Origin: Metabacillus rhizolycopersici
GTDB lineage: Bacteria > Bacillota > Bacilli > Bacillales > Bacillaceae
Assembly (NCBI RefSeq): GCF_020075705.1
Contig: NZ_JAIQUM010000001.1
Coordinates: forward strand, 1 to 64,000
DNA length: 64,000 bases
Direction: 5' to 3'
Of the stretch, positions 41,483 through 52,055 are shown piece by piece. The translations under genes and the position numbers were made by a program. The notes under the pieces were generated by a model. That model did no database searches, was not told the DNA's origin, and worked only from the letters and a program-made list of their open reading frames with translations. Numbering within the stretch: position 1 is the stretch's first letter; each line of letters opens with the position of its first letter.

Positions 41483-41555
41483 AGGCTGACTGTTGAGGAC
41501 TGTTGTTAGGCATATTATCCTCGCCTAAAGTCACCCTTGTCCTGATCGTCAGCCT
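41483..41555. repeat. Large imperfect hairpin between spoVE and murG
   Basis: AGGCTGAC (41483 to 41490) pairs with GTCAGCCT (41548 to 41555). Inside are AGGAC with GTCCT and TTAGG with CCTAA, giving a stacked stem with internal loops of about 73 bp. It does not match either of the dispersed families here and has no T tract. It fills the 140-bp gap between spoVE and murG. Confidence 0.7.
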
Positions 41556-41575
41556 CACTATGTCATTTTTAAAAA

Positions 41576-42676
41576 TTAATACTTTGAATACCTACTTACA
41601 TTCAATAAAACACCAATTGCCATTAACATTAAAGTGAGCGAAGAACCTCCGTAACTTAAAAACGGTAAGGTAATTCCAGTAACCGGCATCAACCCTGTTA
41701 CAACTCCTACATTTATCATCACTTGGATCGCAACCATCGAGATAATGCCGATTGCTAAAAAGCTGCCATATAAATCGGGAGCTCCTAGGGCAATTCGAAC
41801 TCCCCGCCAAAGGAGTAAACCAAACAGCAATAGAACGAGTGACCCTCCAATAAATCCAAGCTCTTCAGCTAAAATAGCAAAGATAAAGTCTGTTTGTGGC
41901 TCAGGTAAATAAAAAAACTTTTGTCTACTCTGACCGAGACCTAATCCAACTAGTCCACCTGGTCCAATTGCATAAAGTGATTGGATAATCTGAAACCCAC
42001 TGCCAAGTGGATCTTCCCAAGGATCTAAAAAAGAGGTAATTCGTTTGATACGGTAGGGTGCCGATATAACTAATCCGACAAAACCAGCGACACCTAACAA
42101 ACCTAGCCATCCAAAATGACTAATCCTCGCCCCTGATACGAAAATCATGACAATACATGTTCCGACCATAACTGTTCCAGTCCCTAAATCTGGCTGTAAC
42201 ATGATGATTCCAAACGCAGTAAAAACAAGTCCTAAGGAAGGTACTAATCCCTTTTTAAATGATGTAATTTTCTTTTGATTTTCAGATAGAAACTTTGCCA
42301 GAAAAGCAATCATTGCTAGCTTCATAAACTCAGATGGTTGAATTGAAAATGCCCCGACACCTATCCAGCTTCTTGATCCGTTTCTTTCCATCCCGATGCC
42401 TGGAATTAACACAGCAATTAAGAGGATAAAGCACACAATAATGAGCACCTTAGCCCAAGATCGCCATGTCCAATAATCAACATTCATTAGAAAAAACATC
42501 GCGATGACGCCAACACCAGCAAATAACAGCTGCCGTTTTGCAAAAAAGAATGAATCATCAAATTTATACGTTGCCCACACCGCACTAGCACTGTAAACCA
42601 TTATGAGACCGATTGTTAATAATAGCAACGTAAGGATCACTAATATAAAGTCTGGTGTAGACCGTTTTGTAGTCAA
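41576..42676 (-). CDS. spoVE: SEDS glycosyltransferase SpoVE (spore cortex)
   Basis: This 366-residue SEDS protein (FtsW/RodA family) has ten transmembrane helices and polymerises lipid II with PBP partner SpoVD for the cortex. I use TTG 42676 (MTTKRSTPDFILVILTLLLL), nine bases after AGGGGTG; a GTG four codons upstream has no site. Motifs are MVYSASAVWA, RQLLFAGVGV, GNGSRSWIGVGAFSIQPSE-type loop (RNGSRSWIGVG), LQPDLGTG and the C-terminal GIGLPFLSYGGSS region (GITLPFLSYGGSS). The position murD-spoVE-murG identifies it as SpoVE rather than FtsW. Confidence 0.94.
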   Translation of the reverse strand: MTTKRSTPDFILVILTLLLLTIGLIMVYSASAVWATYKFDDSFFFAKRQLLFAGVGVIAMFFLMNVDYWTWRSWAKVLIIVCFILLIAVLIPGIGMERNGSRSWIGVGAFSIQPSEFMKLAMIAFLAKFLSENQKKITSFKKGLVPSLGLVFTAFGIIMLQPDLGTGTVMVGTCIVMIFVSGARISHFGWLGLLGVAGFVGLVISAPYRIKRITSFLDPWEDPLGSGFQIIQSLYAIGPGGLVGLGLGQSRQKFFYLPEPQTDFIFAILAEELGFIGGSLVLLLFGLLLWRGVRIALGAPDLYGSFLAIGIISMVAIQVMINVGVVTGLMPVTGITLPFLSYGGSSLTLMLMAIGVLLNVSRYSKY

Positions 42677-43021
42677 TGCCGAAAACACCCCTGTACTAAA
42701 ATTTTTAAGGGCTGTCTGGCTATTTTGAAAAGCGCAAGTAATTTATCTCACCCTAGAGGCTAGAAATTTGCGCTAGACACCAAAACGAAGTACAAAAATT
42801 ATTTATTCTGATACTTGAACGAAAGCGCAAGAACATTGCTCAATCTTTCTTTGGCCTAACATAATATCCGTTTGAAATGAAGCTGTTCTTTCCCATCATT
42901 TCATCGTAGCTAGGCTAAAGGATGTCGAAGCGCATATCTAGAGTATAAGAATTTTATCATTCCTAGACTGAGAATACAGCACATGGCCTTATTCCAAGTC
43001 TAAAAAAGATCGTACAAGCCC
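42677..43021 (+). repeat. Two family-2 units between spoVE and murD
   Basis: The 345-bp spacer holds a short unit (AAAGCGCAAGTAATTT to AAATTTGCGCT, 42728 to 42774) and a fuller copy (42833 to 42965): AAAGCGCAAGAACATTGCTC, an inner hairpin GAAATGA with TCATTTC (42876 to 42904), GATGTCGAAGCGC and AAGAATTTTATC. No gene is seen. Confidence 0.7.
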
Positions 43022-44377
43022 TTACTTAAGCTTATGCACGGCTTGAACAAACATGTCTCCTCTTTCCTCAAAAGTTTTAAATTGATCCCAGCTCGCACAT
43101 GCAGGGGACAATAAAATAACATCATCTTTTTCGGAAACTTCAAATGCCGTAGATACTGCTTGTTCCACATTATCGACACATTTGATCACTTCTATTCCAC
43201 TTTCGATTGCTATTCTTTCCAACTTAGGTGCTGATTCACCAAATAGAATCATTGCCTTTACATATTTTAAAGAAGGCTTTAATTCATCAAATTCATTTCC
43301 ACGATCAAGACCACCGGCTAGTAAAATAGTTGGCACGGTAAACGCTTGTAGAGCTTTGCTTGTAGCGAAAATATTTGTAGCCTTAGAATCATTATAAAAA
43401 CGACGATTGTCAATTATCTCAACAAATTGCAGTCTATGCTTTACACCTTTAAATGTAGTAAGCACTTTAACGATTGATTCATTCGAAACCCCTCTTAATT
43501 TCACTGCTGTGATTGCTGCTAATATATTCTCAAGATTATGAGCACCTGGTAATACGATCTCCTTTATAGAGATAATTCGTTCGTTTTTATACCAAACACT
43601 TCCATCTTTTATATAGGTACCACCTTCAAGCTCTGTAGTTGTAGAGAAAAATATTTTTTCAGCTTGAGATATTTCTGAACGCTCACAAACGTCCTTATCA
43701 TCAAAATTAATGATTGCTTTATCCGATTTTAATTGATTCTCATAAATTTTACCTTTTGCACGTACATATTCATCTCTAGTTCCGTGGTAGTCTAGATGAG
43801 CATCATAAATATTTAATATCAGGGCAATCGACGGTTTAAATTCAATGGTTCCTAACAGCTGAAAAGATGATAACTCCATTACGATGACATTTTCGTTCGT
43901 AGCATTCTGCACAACTTCACAAGCAACTTTCCCGATATTTCCGGCTATTAAAGGTTGCTTTTTGTCCTCTTTTAGCATTTCATAAATTAATGTAGTTGTT
44001 GTCGTTTTTCCATTCGATCCAGTAATTGCAATAATGTCTGCTTCAGATATTTTATAAGCTAGCTCCACTTCTGTTATGACAGGGATATTTCGTTCTACAG
44101 CAAGAGTAATTAAAGGATTTGAATAAGGAATACCTGGGTTTTTCACAACCAAATCAACCTGGCTGTCTTTGATTAAAGAAAGGGGATGATCTCCACAGAC
44201 AACCTGAATGCCAAGCACCCTTAGCTCCTGAACAACTAAATCATCATCTGTTGCCTTTATGTCGTTCACAGTGACAATTGCACCAAGCTGATGTAATAAT
44301 TTAGCTGCTGCTAAGCCACTTTTTGCTAAGCCTAACACTAATACTTCTTTATGTAAGTAATCATCAATCTTTTTCAT
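43022..44377 (-). CDS. murD: UDP-MurNAc-L-alanine:D-glutamate ligase
   Basis: This 451-residue Mur ligase adds D-Glu to the peptidoglycan precursor. The N-terminal Rossmann domain binds UDP (VLVLGLAKSGLAAAKLL). The ATP loop is AITGSNGKTTTTTLIYEML (residues 117 to 135), the middle domain includes NIYDAHLDYHGTRDEYVRAK, and the C-terminal domain starts at LQFVEIIDNRRFYNDSKATN with the conserved DSKATN. MraY precedes it by one base pair on this strand. Confidence 0.96.
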   Translation of the reverse strand: MKKIDDYLHKEVLVLGLAKSGLAAAKLLHQLGAIVTVNDIKATDDDLVVQELRVLGIQVVCGDHPLSLIKDSQVDLVVKNPGIPYSNPLITLAVERNIPVITEVELAYKISEADIIAITGSNGKTTTTTLIYEMLKEDKKQPLIAGNIGKVACEVVQNATNENVIVMELSSFQLLGTIEFKPSIALILNIYDAHLDYHGTRDEYVRAKGKIYENQLKSDKAIINFDDKDVCERSEISQAEKIFFSTTTELEGGTYIKDGSVWYKNERIISIKEIVLPGAHNLENILAAITAVKLRGVSNESIVKVLTTFKGVKHRLQFVEIIDNRRFYNDSKATNIFATSKALQAFTVPTILLAGGLDRGNEFDELKPSLKYVKAMILFGESAPKLERIAIESGIEVIKCVDNVEQAVSTAFEVSEKDDVILLSPACASWDQFKTFEERGDMFVQAVHKLK

Positions 44378-45352
44378 TTATAACCACACCTCGATATAAA
44401 TTCCTAACACTGCTAAGATAAGTCCAATTGACCAGAACGTTACAACTACTCGCCATTCTGACCAACCTACTAATTCATAATGATGATGTAGGGGGCTCAT
44501 TTTGAATACTCTTTTACCAGTTACTTTAAATGAAATTACTTGAATGATGACAGATAAAGTCTCAATAACGAATACACCGCCAATCAAGACAAGCAAAATC
44601 TCAAGCTTTGTTAAAATAGCAATCGTGACAATTGCTCCCCCCAAAGCAAGGGAACCCGTATCACCCATAAATACTTTCGCAGGGTGAGCGTTAAACACTA
44701 AAAATCCTAAAACAGCACCCACTACAGCAACTGCAAAAATCGCAACATCATATTGAGATTGATTCCAGGCTAATACGGCAAAGGCACCAAATGCAATTGC
44801 CGCTGTCCCAGATAGTAAGCCATCTAAGCCATCTGTTAAGTTAACAGCATTTGAACCACCGACGAGCATAAAAATGACCAGTACGACATAACCCCATCCT
44901 AAATCAAATGACAATGATGTACCTGGAATCCCCACCTCTGTCGAAAACCCATATTGAGTAAAGACAAGATAAAAAATGACGGCAATAATCACCTGACCAA
45001 GTAGCTTTTGTCTTGAAGTTAACCCAAGGTTTCTTTTCATGACGACCTTAATAAAATCATCTAAAAATCCTAATAAACCATAACCAAAAGTTACAAATAA
45101 TAAGAGATACATTTCAACACTCAATTGCGAGAATTTCCCTGTCATCACAATGGTCGTTATAATGATGGAAACAATGATCATAACGCCACCCATTGTTGGC
45201 GTCCCTGATTTTTTTTGATGTGATTTTGGCCCTTCTTCTCTTATACTTTGGCCAAATTTTAATCTTCTTAAAAATGGAATGATAATAGGGGATAGTAAAA
45301 CACTTATTAAAAATCCCATCACGAGAGTAATAATTATGACTTGCTCTAGCAT
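44378..45352 (-). CDS. mraY: Phospho-MurNAc-pentapeptide transferase (lipid I synthase)
   Basis: This 324-residue membrane protein transfers phospho-MurNAc-pentapeptide to undecaprenyl phosphate. About ten helices are visible. The family signatures are [18 protein letters not shown] (residues 40 to 57), [11 protein letters not shown] with the Mg-binding Asp pair (near 96), [15 protein letters not shown] (near 170), and [11 protein letters not shown] (near 230). The HHH motif [15 protein letters not shown] is near 285. A GGGGAGGGAG ribosome site precedes the ATG. It lies between murE and murD. Confidence 0.97.
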   Translation of the reverse strand: MLEQVIIITLVMGFLISVLLSPIIIPFLRRLKFGQSIREEGPKSHQKKSGTPTMGGVMIIVSIIITTIVMTGKFSQLSVEMYLLLFVTFGYGLLGFLDDFIKVVMKRNLGLTSRQKLLGQVIIAVIFYLVFTQYGFSTEVGIPGTSLSFDLGWGYVVLVIFMLVGGSNAVNLTDGLDGLLSGTAAIAFGAFAVLAWNQSQYDVAIFAVAVVGAVLGFLVFNAHPAKVFMGDTGSLALGGAIVTIAILTKLEILLVLIGGVFVIETLSVIIQVISFKVTGKRVFKMSPLHHHYELVGWSEWRVVVTFWSIGLILAVLGIYIEVWL

Positions 45353-45724
45353 AACTTCTCCCTCCCCTCTTTCGTCGCTACAACGATGTCATTGTCCATG
45401 TATTTTACAACATTATCATATGTGCTATCTTTCTTCCTATATCTACCTATTCTAATTTCATTCATTTTATCAACTTCTCTTTCTTTATGATACCTATTCT
45501 ATGATGGAAATCGGGACTGAACGACTGAAATTTATTTCGTATTGCAATCCCATTTCAAAATAGACTAGTTTTTCTTCAGTATTTTGGGATAACGCATGCT
45601 TTGTTCTTGTTACCATTATCGTTGCGCCGCTTTTCAGCGTACACTTGCTTTTAGCATTAGACTCCCAATGGTAAGTGTTTTACTTCCTGAATAACATAGG
45701 ATAAAACCACATGAATCTTCACTT
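45353..45724. other. 372-bp spacer between mraY and murE
   Basis: There is no gene and no copy of the repeat families. TTACCATT (near 45611) and AATGGTAA (near 45667) form an inverted pair about 55 bp apart, but it does not look like a terminator. No convincing promoter was recognised. Confidence 0.5.
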
Positions 45725-47188
45725 TTATCTTCCTTGATTTATTGCCTCTAAAGCCACTGCTTTATCATCAAAATCAAGGACTTCATTCCCTATTAATTGA
45801 TACGTTTCATGGCCTTTCCCAGCAATTAATATGACATCACCTTTTGTTGCATTCTTAACAGCATAAAAGATTGCATCTTTACGATCAGGAATCGTCAGAT
45901 ATTGTTCTCCTGCCACACCTGTCTCCATATCACGAAGAATTTCTTGTGGATCTTCACTTCTAGGATTATCAGCTGTAAAGATTGGCTGATCACTATATGT
46001 CGTCGCGATTTTTGCCATGAGTGGTCTTTTCGTTTTATCTCGATCGCCACCACAACCCACAACACAGAAAATCCTTCCTTCAGCGAATTGCTTAATCGTT
46101 TTAAGGACATTTTCTAGACTATCGGACGTATGGGCATAGTCAACGATTACAGTAAATTCTTGTCCGCCATCGACAAGTTCAAAGCGCCCGCGAACTCCTT
46201 CCATATCTTCAATTGCTTTCATAATTGTATCTAAATCAATCGAAGATGCAAGACATGCTGTTACTGCTGCTAAAACATTATAAACACTAAATTTACCTAC
46301 CATATTCATCGTAACTGTTTTAGTACCTACTGGTGTGATTAAGCTAAACTCAGTACCTTTTGAAGTCATTTTTATAGACTTTGCCATCACGTCAGCATTC
46401 TTTTCTATACCGTAGGTGATAATTTTTGCAGAAGTCATTTTTTTATACTCTTCTGATGCTTCCTCGTCCTCATTTAAGACTGCTATTTTCACATGATTAT
46501 GATCAAAGCGATTACCCAGTTGTGCAAACAAGAGACCTTTTGCATGTTTATAGGCTTCCATTGTTTGATGATAATCCAAATGATCTTGCGTTAAGTTTGT
46601 AAAAACAGCAACATCAAAATCGCAACCATGAATTCTACCTAAATGGAGTGCATGTGAGGAAACTTCCATAACTGCATGTGAAACGTCTTTATCTCTCATT
46701 TCACGGAATGTTTTTTGCAGCGTCAAACTTTCGGGGGTCGTATTTTTTACATCCCTTTGCTCCTCAGCTATTTTTATGTACATTGTCCCAATAAGACCTG
46801 TCTTTTTATTTGCTTCATTTAATATTTTTTCGATGATATGAGTCGTAGTCGTTTTCCCATTCGTTCCAGTGACACCGATTAGATGCAAGTCATGTGTCGG
46901 TTGACCATAAAAGATATCCGCCAGTACAGCCATTGCTCTTTTTGTATCTTTGACGATAATCACTGGTATTTCTACGTTTAATTGTCTTTCAGCAAGTATG
47001 GCCGCTGCTCCGCTCTCTTCAGCTTTTTTAGCAAAGTCATGACCGTCAACTGTATAGCCATTAATACAAATAAACAAGCTACCTTCTTTGACTTCTCTAG
47101 AATCCATCTCAATCGATGTGATCGTAGGATTGTCTTTAAACTCAAGTGATTTCTCATGTAAATATGTAAGTAATTCGTTCAATTTCAT
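45725..47188 (-). CDS. murE: UDP-MurNAc-tripeptide ligase MurE (meso-DAP type)
   Basis: This 487-residue ligase adds the third amino acid. The ATP site [17 protein letters not shown] lies near residues 109 to 125, the carbamoyl-lysine region is [13 protein letters not shown], and the C-terminal domain has [24 protein letters not shown] (near 405) is the motif that selects meso-diaminopimelate over lysine, so the wall is of the DAP type, as in most Bacillus. The B. subtilis order spoVD-murE-mraY is kept. Confidence 0.97.
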   Translation of the reverse strand: MKLNELLTYLHEKSLEFKDNPTITSIEMDSREVKEGSLFICINGYTVDGHDFAKKAEESGAAAILAERQLNVEIPVIIVKDTKRAMAVLADIFYGQPTHDLHLIGVTGTNGKTTTTHIIEKILNEANKKTGLIGTMYIKIAEEQRDVKNTTPESLTLQKTFREMRDKDVSHAVMEVSSHALHLGRIHGCDFDVAVFTNLTQDHLDYHQTMEAYKHAKGLLFAQLGNRFDHNHVKIAVLNEDEEASEEYKKMTSAKIITYGIEKNADVMAKSIKMTSKGTEFSLITPVGTKTVTMNMVGKFSVYNVLAAVTACLASSIDLDTIMKAIEDMEGVRGRFELVDGGQEFTVIVDYAHTSDSLENVLKTIKQFAEGRIFCVVGCGGDRDKTKRPLMAKIATTYSDQPIFTADNPRSEDPQEILRDMETGVAGEQYLTIPDRKDAIFYAVKNATKGDVILIAGKGHETYQLIGNEVLDFDDKAVALEAINQGR

Positions 47189-47518
47189 TTTTTCTTCCTA
47201 CTTTCATTGCAAGGTTTCGCCCGATTATTTAAAACAAAAGTTGAAAAGGATTACCATCACCTTTTCATCACACGTAAACGCAAAAAGAGCATTAAACCAT
47301 CGCTTCTATGTTGTAATCGGTTATGTTTTTTTCTTTGAAAGGTTCTCCGTCCTTATTTTATCTTACTTATAAAAAAAGAGCTATCATTCGTTTCATTTTC
47401 TTTTAAAAAAGCCATTATATAACGTGTTTTTTTACATTTTAAGACCAATACAAATTTATAAAGCAGCAAGAAAGCATGGCATAGCCTTTTTAGAGCGAAT
47501 GCCATGCTTCCTCCTTGT
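47189..47518 (-). terminator. spoVD terminator and 330-bp spacer before murE
   Basis: AAGCATGGCAT (47472 to 47482) pairs with ATGCCATGCTT (47499 to 47509), an 11-bp stem with a 16-base loop just past the spoVD stop. Its minus-strand tail (TCTTGCTGC) is poor in T, so efficiency is doubtful. Nothing else is recognised in the spacer apart from AT-rich sequence. Confidence 0.55.
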
Positions 47519-49465
47519 TTATTCTTTTGTTTCATTGTTATTCTTTTCATTTTCACCTAAGTAAACACGTAATGTAGAACCTTCTTTCACCTTCACACCA
47601 ACACTAGGAGACTGCTGAACGACAACATCTCCTTCACCTGCTACATCAAGTTTCAAATTAACTAATTGCTCCGCCAGCTCCTGTTTCGATAACCCTAAAA
47701 TATTCGGTACCTCAACTAATTTTGTGTCCAGCCATTTATATTCTTTTTCTATTTGGTCTTTTCTAGGCTTTACACCTAATTCTGGCAAAGCATCACGCAT
47801 GATATTACCGACAATCGGTGCAGCAACTGTTCCCCCGAATTGTATTGTTCCTTTTGGATTATCAACAGCGACATATACAACAATTTGCGGGTCATCTGCA
47901 GGCGCGAACCCAATAAATGATACAATATGATTGTTTTCCATATACCTTCCGTCTTTAACCTTTTGCGCAGTTCCAGTTTTTCCGCCGACACGATAGCCGT
48001 CTACATATGCATTACCACCGGTCCCAAGTGCAACAACCGTTTCAAGGGCGTAACGAACTTCTTTTGACGTTTCTTCTGATATCACCCTTTTTTTCGCTTC
48101 AGGAGTATGTTTGCTTATAATTTCATTTGTAACAGGATTCACCCATTCCTTTGCAATGTATGGAGTATATAATATACCACCATTAACTGCAGCAGAAACT
48201 GCAGCTACCTGTTGAATCGGGGTTACAGATACACCTTGACCAAACGCAGTTGTGGCAAGTTCCACTGGGCCTACTTTTTCTGGATTAAATAAAATCCCTC
48301 GTCCTTCTCCCTGCAAGTCAATTCCTGTTTTTTGCCCAAATCCAAAATCACTAATGTACTTAAAGAGTTTTTCTTCACCAAGTCGTTGTCCGAGTTCAAC
48401 AAAACCTGGGTTACATGAATTTTGAACAACCTCTAAAAAGGTTTGAAGTCCATGTCCTCCCCTTTTCCAACAACGTAAAGTAGCACCTTCAACTTTAACT
48501 GAGCCAGTGTCGTTAAACTTTTCCTTTTCTAAATCTACCTTATTTTCTTCAAGCGCTGCAGCTAACGTAATAATTTTAAATGTAGAACCCGGTTCATACG
48601 AACTCCAAACAGGTAAATTACGATTGTAAACTGTTGGATCAACCTCTTGAAAATTTGCTGGATCAAAATCTGGACGACTTGACATCGCTAAAATTTCACC
48701 GTTATTTGGATTCATCGCAATGGCTATAATTCCATCTGGATTATACGTTGCTTGTACATTATCTAATTCGCGTTCAACAATTGTTTGAACCCGAGAATCA
48801 ATTGTAAGTTTTAAATTGTTGCCATCAACAGGAGCAGTGAAATCATCTGCTTCATCAGGCATTCTTTGCCCTTTTGCATCAGAAAAAAATTTCACATATC
48901 CTTTTTCGCCCTTTAATTGCTCATCATAATACGCCTCTAAGCCCAACAAGCCTTGATTATCAATCCCAGCAAAACCGAGTACATGCGATAAATAACTACC
49001 AAACGGATAATAGCGAATTGAATCCTCTGCTATATATACACCTTTTAAATCTAATTCTCTAACCTCATTTGCCTTTTCATGCGATATCTTCCTACCCTCA
49101 GGGTTGATTCTTTCAATCGAGACTTTATTGGTAATGTGTTTATAAGCCTTTTCTTCTGACATATTTAACACAGCTGCTAATTGTTTTGCAGTCTCCGCAG
49201 GATCCTCAATCTGTCTTGGAACAACATAAATGGATGGCGCACTCATATTTGTCGCAAGCTTTACACCGTTTCGATCTAATATTTCTCCACGCTCAGGCTC
49301 AAACGGAATATTTCTGCTCCATAAATCTTTTGCACCAGAAGTTAACGTATCACCAAGAAAAAATTGAACATACCCTAGACGTATATCAATGACTAAAAAG
49401 ATCATAAAACCGAAAAGCAACGTTAGAACAAGCCGCTTTCTAACGGTCACATTTGATACTCGCAT
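47519..49465 (-). CDS. spoVD: Sporulation-specific penicillin-binding protein SpoVD
   Basis: This 648-residue class B PBP cross-links the spore cortex with SpoVE. The start is ATG 49465 (MRVSNVTVRKRLVLTLLFGFM), after AAGGGGGAA. One transmembrane helix (residues 12 to 30), a PBP dimer domain (RGEILDRNGVKLATN) and the transpeptidase follow: SxxK in YEPGSTFKIITL (near 292), QNSCNPGF (SCN triad), and GKTGTAQ (near 495). One PASTA domain ends the protein (VEVPNILGLSKQELAEQLVNLKLDVAGEGDVV). The single PASTA supports SpoVD against PBP2B. Confidence 0.95.
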   Translation of the reverse strand: MRVSNVTVRKRLVLTLLFGFMIFLVIDIRLGYVQFFLGDTLTSGAKDLWSRNIPFEPERGEILDRNGVKLATNMSAPSIYVVPRQIEDPAETAKQLAAVLNMSEEKAYKHITNKVSIERINPEGRKISHEKANEVRELDLKGVYIAEDSIRYYPFGSYLSHVLGFAGIDNQGLLGLEAYYDEQLKGEKGYVKFFSDAKGQRMPDEADDFTAPVDGNNLKLTIDSRVQTIVERELDNVQATYNPDGIIAIAMNPNNGEILAMSSRPDFDPANFQEVDPTVYNRNLPVWSSYEPGSTFKIITLAAALEENKVDLEKEKFNDTGSVKVEGATLRCWKRGGHGLQTFLEVVQNSCNPGFVELGQRLGEEKLFKYISDFGFGQKTGIDLQGEGRGILFNPEKVGPVELATTAFGQGVSVTPIQQVAAVSAAVNGGILYTPYIAKEWVNPVTNEIISKHTPEAKKRVISEETSKEVRYALETVVALGTGGNAYVDGYRVGGKTGTAQKVKDGRYMENNHIVSFIGFAPADDPQIVVYVAVDNPKGTIQFGGTVAAPIVGNIMRDALPELGVKPRKDQIEKEYKWLDTKLVEVPNILGLSKQELAEQLVNLKLDVAGEGDVVVQQSPSVGVKVKEGSTLRVYLGENEKNNNETKE

Positions 49466-49638
49466 ATACTCTATTCCCCCTTGTCTAGGCTCGTTCAAAT
49501 ATATGCTTGTACAACGGGAGATAGAACACATGAAATGCGATAGCAACTGTTAGCCTCGAGGGATGATTTCTAAAGATAACTGTATCTTTTCCGAGCTAAC
49601 TAGCGTAATTTAAAGCTGAAATACTATTTACTTCCATG

Positions 49639-49671
49639 AAAAAAGGATTGATCTTAAACAAGACCAATCCT
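49639..49671 (-). terminator. Terminator between pbpB and spoVD
   Basis: On the minus strand AGGATTGGTCTT pairs with AAGATCAATCCT (12 bp, one G-T) and ends in TTTTTT. It lies just after the pbpB stop, so spoVD likely relies on its own sporulation promoter. CATATATT near 49500 is a weak sigma-E -10 candidate. Confidence 0.8.
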
Positions 49672-49676
49672 CCCCC

Positions 49677-51956
49677 TTAATTTTCCACTGTTTCTGTTGT
49701 TTCTGTTGTTTCTGTTGTTTCTGTTGTTCCTGTTGTTTCTGTTGTTCCTGTTGTTCCTTCCGCTTCTGTCGTTCCCGTATTGGCATCATTCTCCGACTGT
49801 TGTTCCTTCACTTCAGCATTTAACGTAACAGATAATACATCGCCTTTTTTCAACACACTGTCTTTCTTTATACTTTGCTTAACCACAAAGCCAGAGCCCT
49901 CAGATTTAACGGTCAAACCTAATAGTTTACCAATCTTCATCACATCACGTTTAGACCATCCACTCATATCTGGCATTTTCACATTTTCAGAGAGTTGAAT
50001 CATCACCTTCTCGTTCACGATCATTGAGGTTTCTGCTTCCGGGTATTGAGCAGTTACATTCTGACCTTCACCAAGAATGATTGGCGTAAAGCCTAACGCA
50101 TTTAGCTGGTTTTCAACTTCAACAGACTTCATTCCAATAAAAGATGGAAGCAAAGAACTATCGTTTGCTGATTGACTCTTTTTCGTACTTTTTCCTTCTT
50201 CCGTCGGATCAATCTGCATATATTGCAGACTATTTTTCATAACGGTATTAAAAATCATCGATACTGGAACAGATCCCGCTTTCCCCTCTAATTTTGGCTG
50301 TTGAACCGCCACATAAACGATTAACTTAGGGTCATCTTTAGGGGCCATACCTAAAAATGAATAGATATGATTGTCATTACCCGATAGTATTTTACCCGAA
50401 GAGTACATTTGTGCGGTACCGGTTTTTCCAGCAACCTCATATCCTTCTAATTGATATGATTTACCTGTACCATTTTTACCGCTAACAACTGTCTCTAAAA
50501 TATCCAACACTTCTTTTGACGTTTTTTCAGAAATTGGCTGTCCGACTACTTTTGGTTCCGTATCCTGTATTACTTTATTTTTGTCTGTATCAACAATTTT
50601 ATCGATGACATAAGGCCTCATCATTTTACCATTGTTAGCTATAGCAGTTGCTGCTTGTATTTGTTGAATTGGTGTAACTCTTGAAGCTTGTCCAAAAGCC
50701 GTCGTTATTCGATCTCGATGAAACTTCAAGTTAAAATAACTATCCACTTCTCCTGGAAGATCTACCCCAGTTTTATTCATAAACCCGAATTTGTTGAAAT
50801 ATTGAATTAATCGATCTGTACCAAGTAACTGATCAGCCATAATCGAAATCGCCACATTTGATGATCGCTGAATCCCTTCATTAAAAGTAATTGGTCCCCA
50901 GCCAACTCTATTATGGTCATAAATATCCGGCCCATCTACTTGATAAGATCCTGATTGAAATGTAGCATTTCCATCATAAACGCCTTCTTCAATCGCTGCG
51001 GCAAGTGTAAAGATTTTCATCGTTGATCCTGGTTCAAAGGCCTCTGAAATGACATAATTATTGTATGTTGTTATATCCCTAATATTTGGATTAAAGCTTG
51101 GGCGTTGTCCCATCGCTAATATTTTTCCCGTTTTTGGATCTGCTACCACACCAATAACTTTCTCTGGTGAGTATTCTTTGACCACTTGATTCATAGCGTC
51201 TTCAAGAAAGGTTTGTATTTTTTGATCAATTGTTAAATACACGTCATTCCCATTTTTCGGGGCAACGATTTCATCATGACTATTCGGTAGCTTCCAGTTG
51301 TAATGATCTTTTTCAAACTTTACGAAGCCATCTTTTTCTTTAAGGTTTTTCTCAAGGGTTTTTTCGAGGCCCATCATCCCGACTGTTTCACCAATATCCT
51401 CTTGCTTTTGTGCATAACCAATCAGATGGGAGGCGAATACACCATTCGGATAAAATCGTTGTGTATCTCTTATAAACGTAATGCCCGGAAGCTCCAAGTT
51501 ATCAATTTTTTCTTTTAAAGTTTGACTAATATCCCGACCTGCAGATCCGAACTCTACTTGATATGAATCTTTTGAAAGAATCTTTCTCACTTCACTTACT
51601 TCCATTTCAATTAACGGAGCCAGCAGTTTTGCAGTTTCCTCGACGTCAACTACATGCTGGGGATGTTTGGGATCAGTTGTAATCTGATCATCAAGAATTG
51701 CTACAAGCTTATAGGATGCTTTATCCTCAGCTAAAACTTTCCCTTTGCTATCGAGGATTGATCCTCGTGTAGCATCAATCGTTCGTTGACTTGCATATAG
51801 TTTCTCTGCTCTAGCTACAAGTGCTTCACCATGAACAGTACCTGTTGCTTGTATGTAAAAGAATCGTAAAAAAATCGTAAAAAAAATCAGTGCGAATAGT
51901 AAAGATAAAACGGCTGCTCCTCGGTTCATGTTCATATTTTTCTGCGTAAACTTCAT
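49677..51956 (-). CDS. pbpB: Penicillin-binding protein 2B (divisome transpeptidase)
   Basis: This 759-residue class B PBP is essential for septal wall synthesis. It has a transmembrane helix (residues 15 to 32), a dimer domain (TRGSILDSKGKVLAED), SxxK in FEPGSTMKIFTL (near 308), SSN in RSSNVAISIM (near 364), and KTG in VAGKTGTAQM (near 509). Two PASTA domains follow (LPSFIGMKSVEVENQLNAL, then MPDMSGWSKRDVMKIGKLLG). The last 45 or so residues are an unusual Thr/Glu/Gly tail (TTETTGTTETTE), coded by a short tandem repeat. Orthologues I recall end near 715 residues. Confidence 0.95.
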   Translation of the reverse strand: MKFTQKNMNMNRGAAVLSLLFALIFFTIFLRFFYIQATGTVHGEALVARAEKLYASQRTIDATRGSILDSKGKVLAEDKASYKLVAILDDQITTDPKHPQHVVDVEETAKLLAPLIEMEVSEVRKILSKDSYQVEFGSAGRDISQTLKEKIDNLELPGITFIRDTQRFYPNGVFASHLIGYAQKQEDIGETVGMMGLEKTLEKNLKEKDGFVKFEKDHYNWKLPNSHDEIVAPKNGNDVYLTIDQKIQTFLEDAMNQVVKEYSPEKVIGVVADPKTGKILAMGQRPSFNPNIRDITTYNNYVISEAFEPGSTMKIFTLAAAIEEGVYDGNATFQSGSYQVDGPDIYDHNRVGWGPITFNEGIQRSSNVAISIMADQLLGTDRLIQYFNKFGFMNKTGVDLPGEVDSYFNLKFHRDRITTAFGQASRVTPIQQIQAATAIANNGKMMRPYVIDKIVDTDKNKVIQDTEPKVVGQPISEKTSKEVLDILETVVSGKNGTGKSYQLEGYEVAGKTGTAQMYSSGKILSGNDNHIYSFLGMAPKDDPKLIVYVAVQQPKLEGKAGSVPVSMIFNTVMKNSLQYMQIDPTEEGKSTKKSQSANDSSLLPSFIGMKSVEVENQLNALGFTPIILGEGQNVTAQYPEAETSMIVNEKVMIQLSENVKMPDMSGWSKRDVMKIGKLLGLTVKSEGSGFVVKQSIKKDSVLKKGDVLSVTLNAEVKEQQSENDANTGTTEAEGTTGTTETTGTTETTETTETTETVEN
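49680..49760 (-). repeat. Tandem micro-repeat coding the PBP2B tail
   Basis: TTTCTGTTG-like 9-base units (coding Thr-Glu-Thr on the minus strand) repeat about eight times with a few TTCCTGTTG variants. The length is a multiple of three, so slippage changes tail length without shifting frame. Confidence 0.85.
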
Positions 51957-52055
51957 AGCGACCTCCTTAATTAATACGAAAAAACATATGAGAGGTAAAG
52001 AAGTACTAGCTACAGTATTTCATTTAGCTTAGTCTACTCCTTCCCTTCATATGTC

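Noticed and set aside
45353..45724. Missing murF between murE and mraY
   Set aside because: In Bacillus murF is normally elsewhere on the chromosome next to ddl, so its absence here is not a loss.
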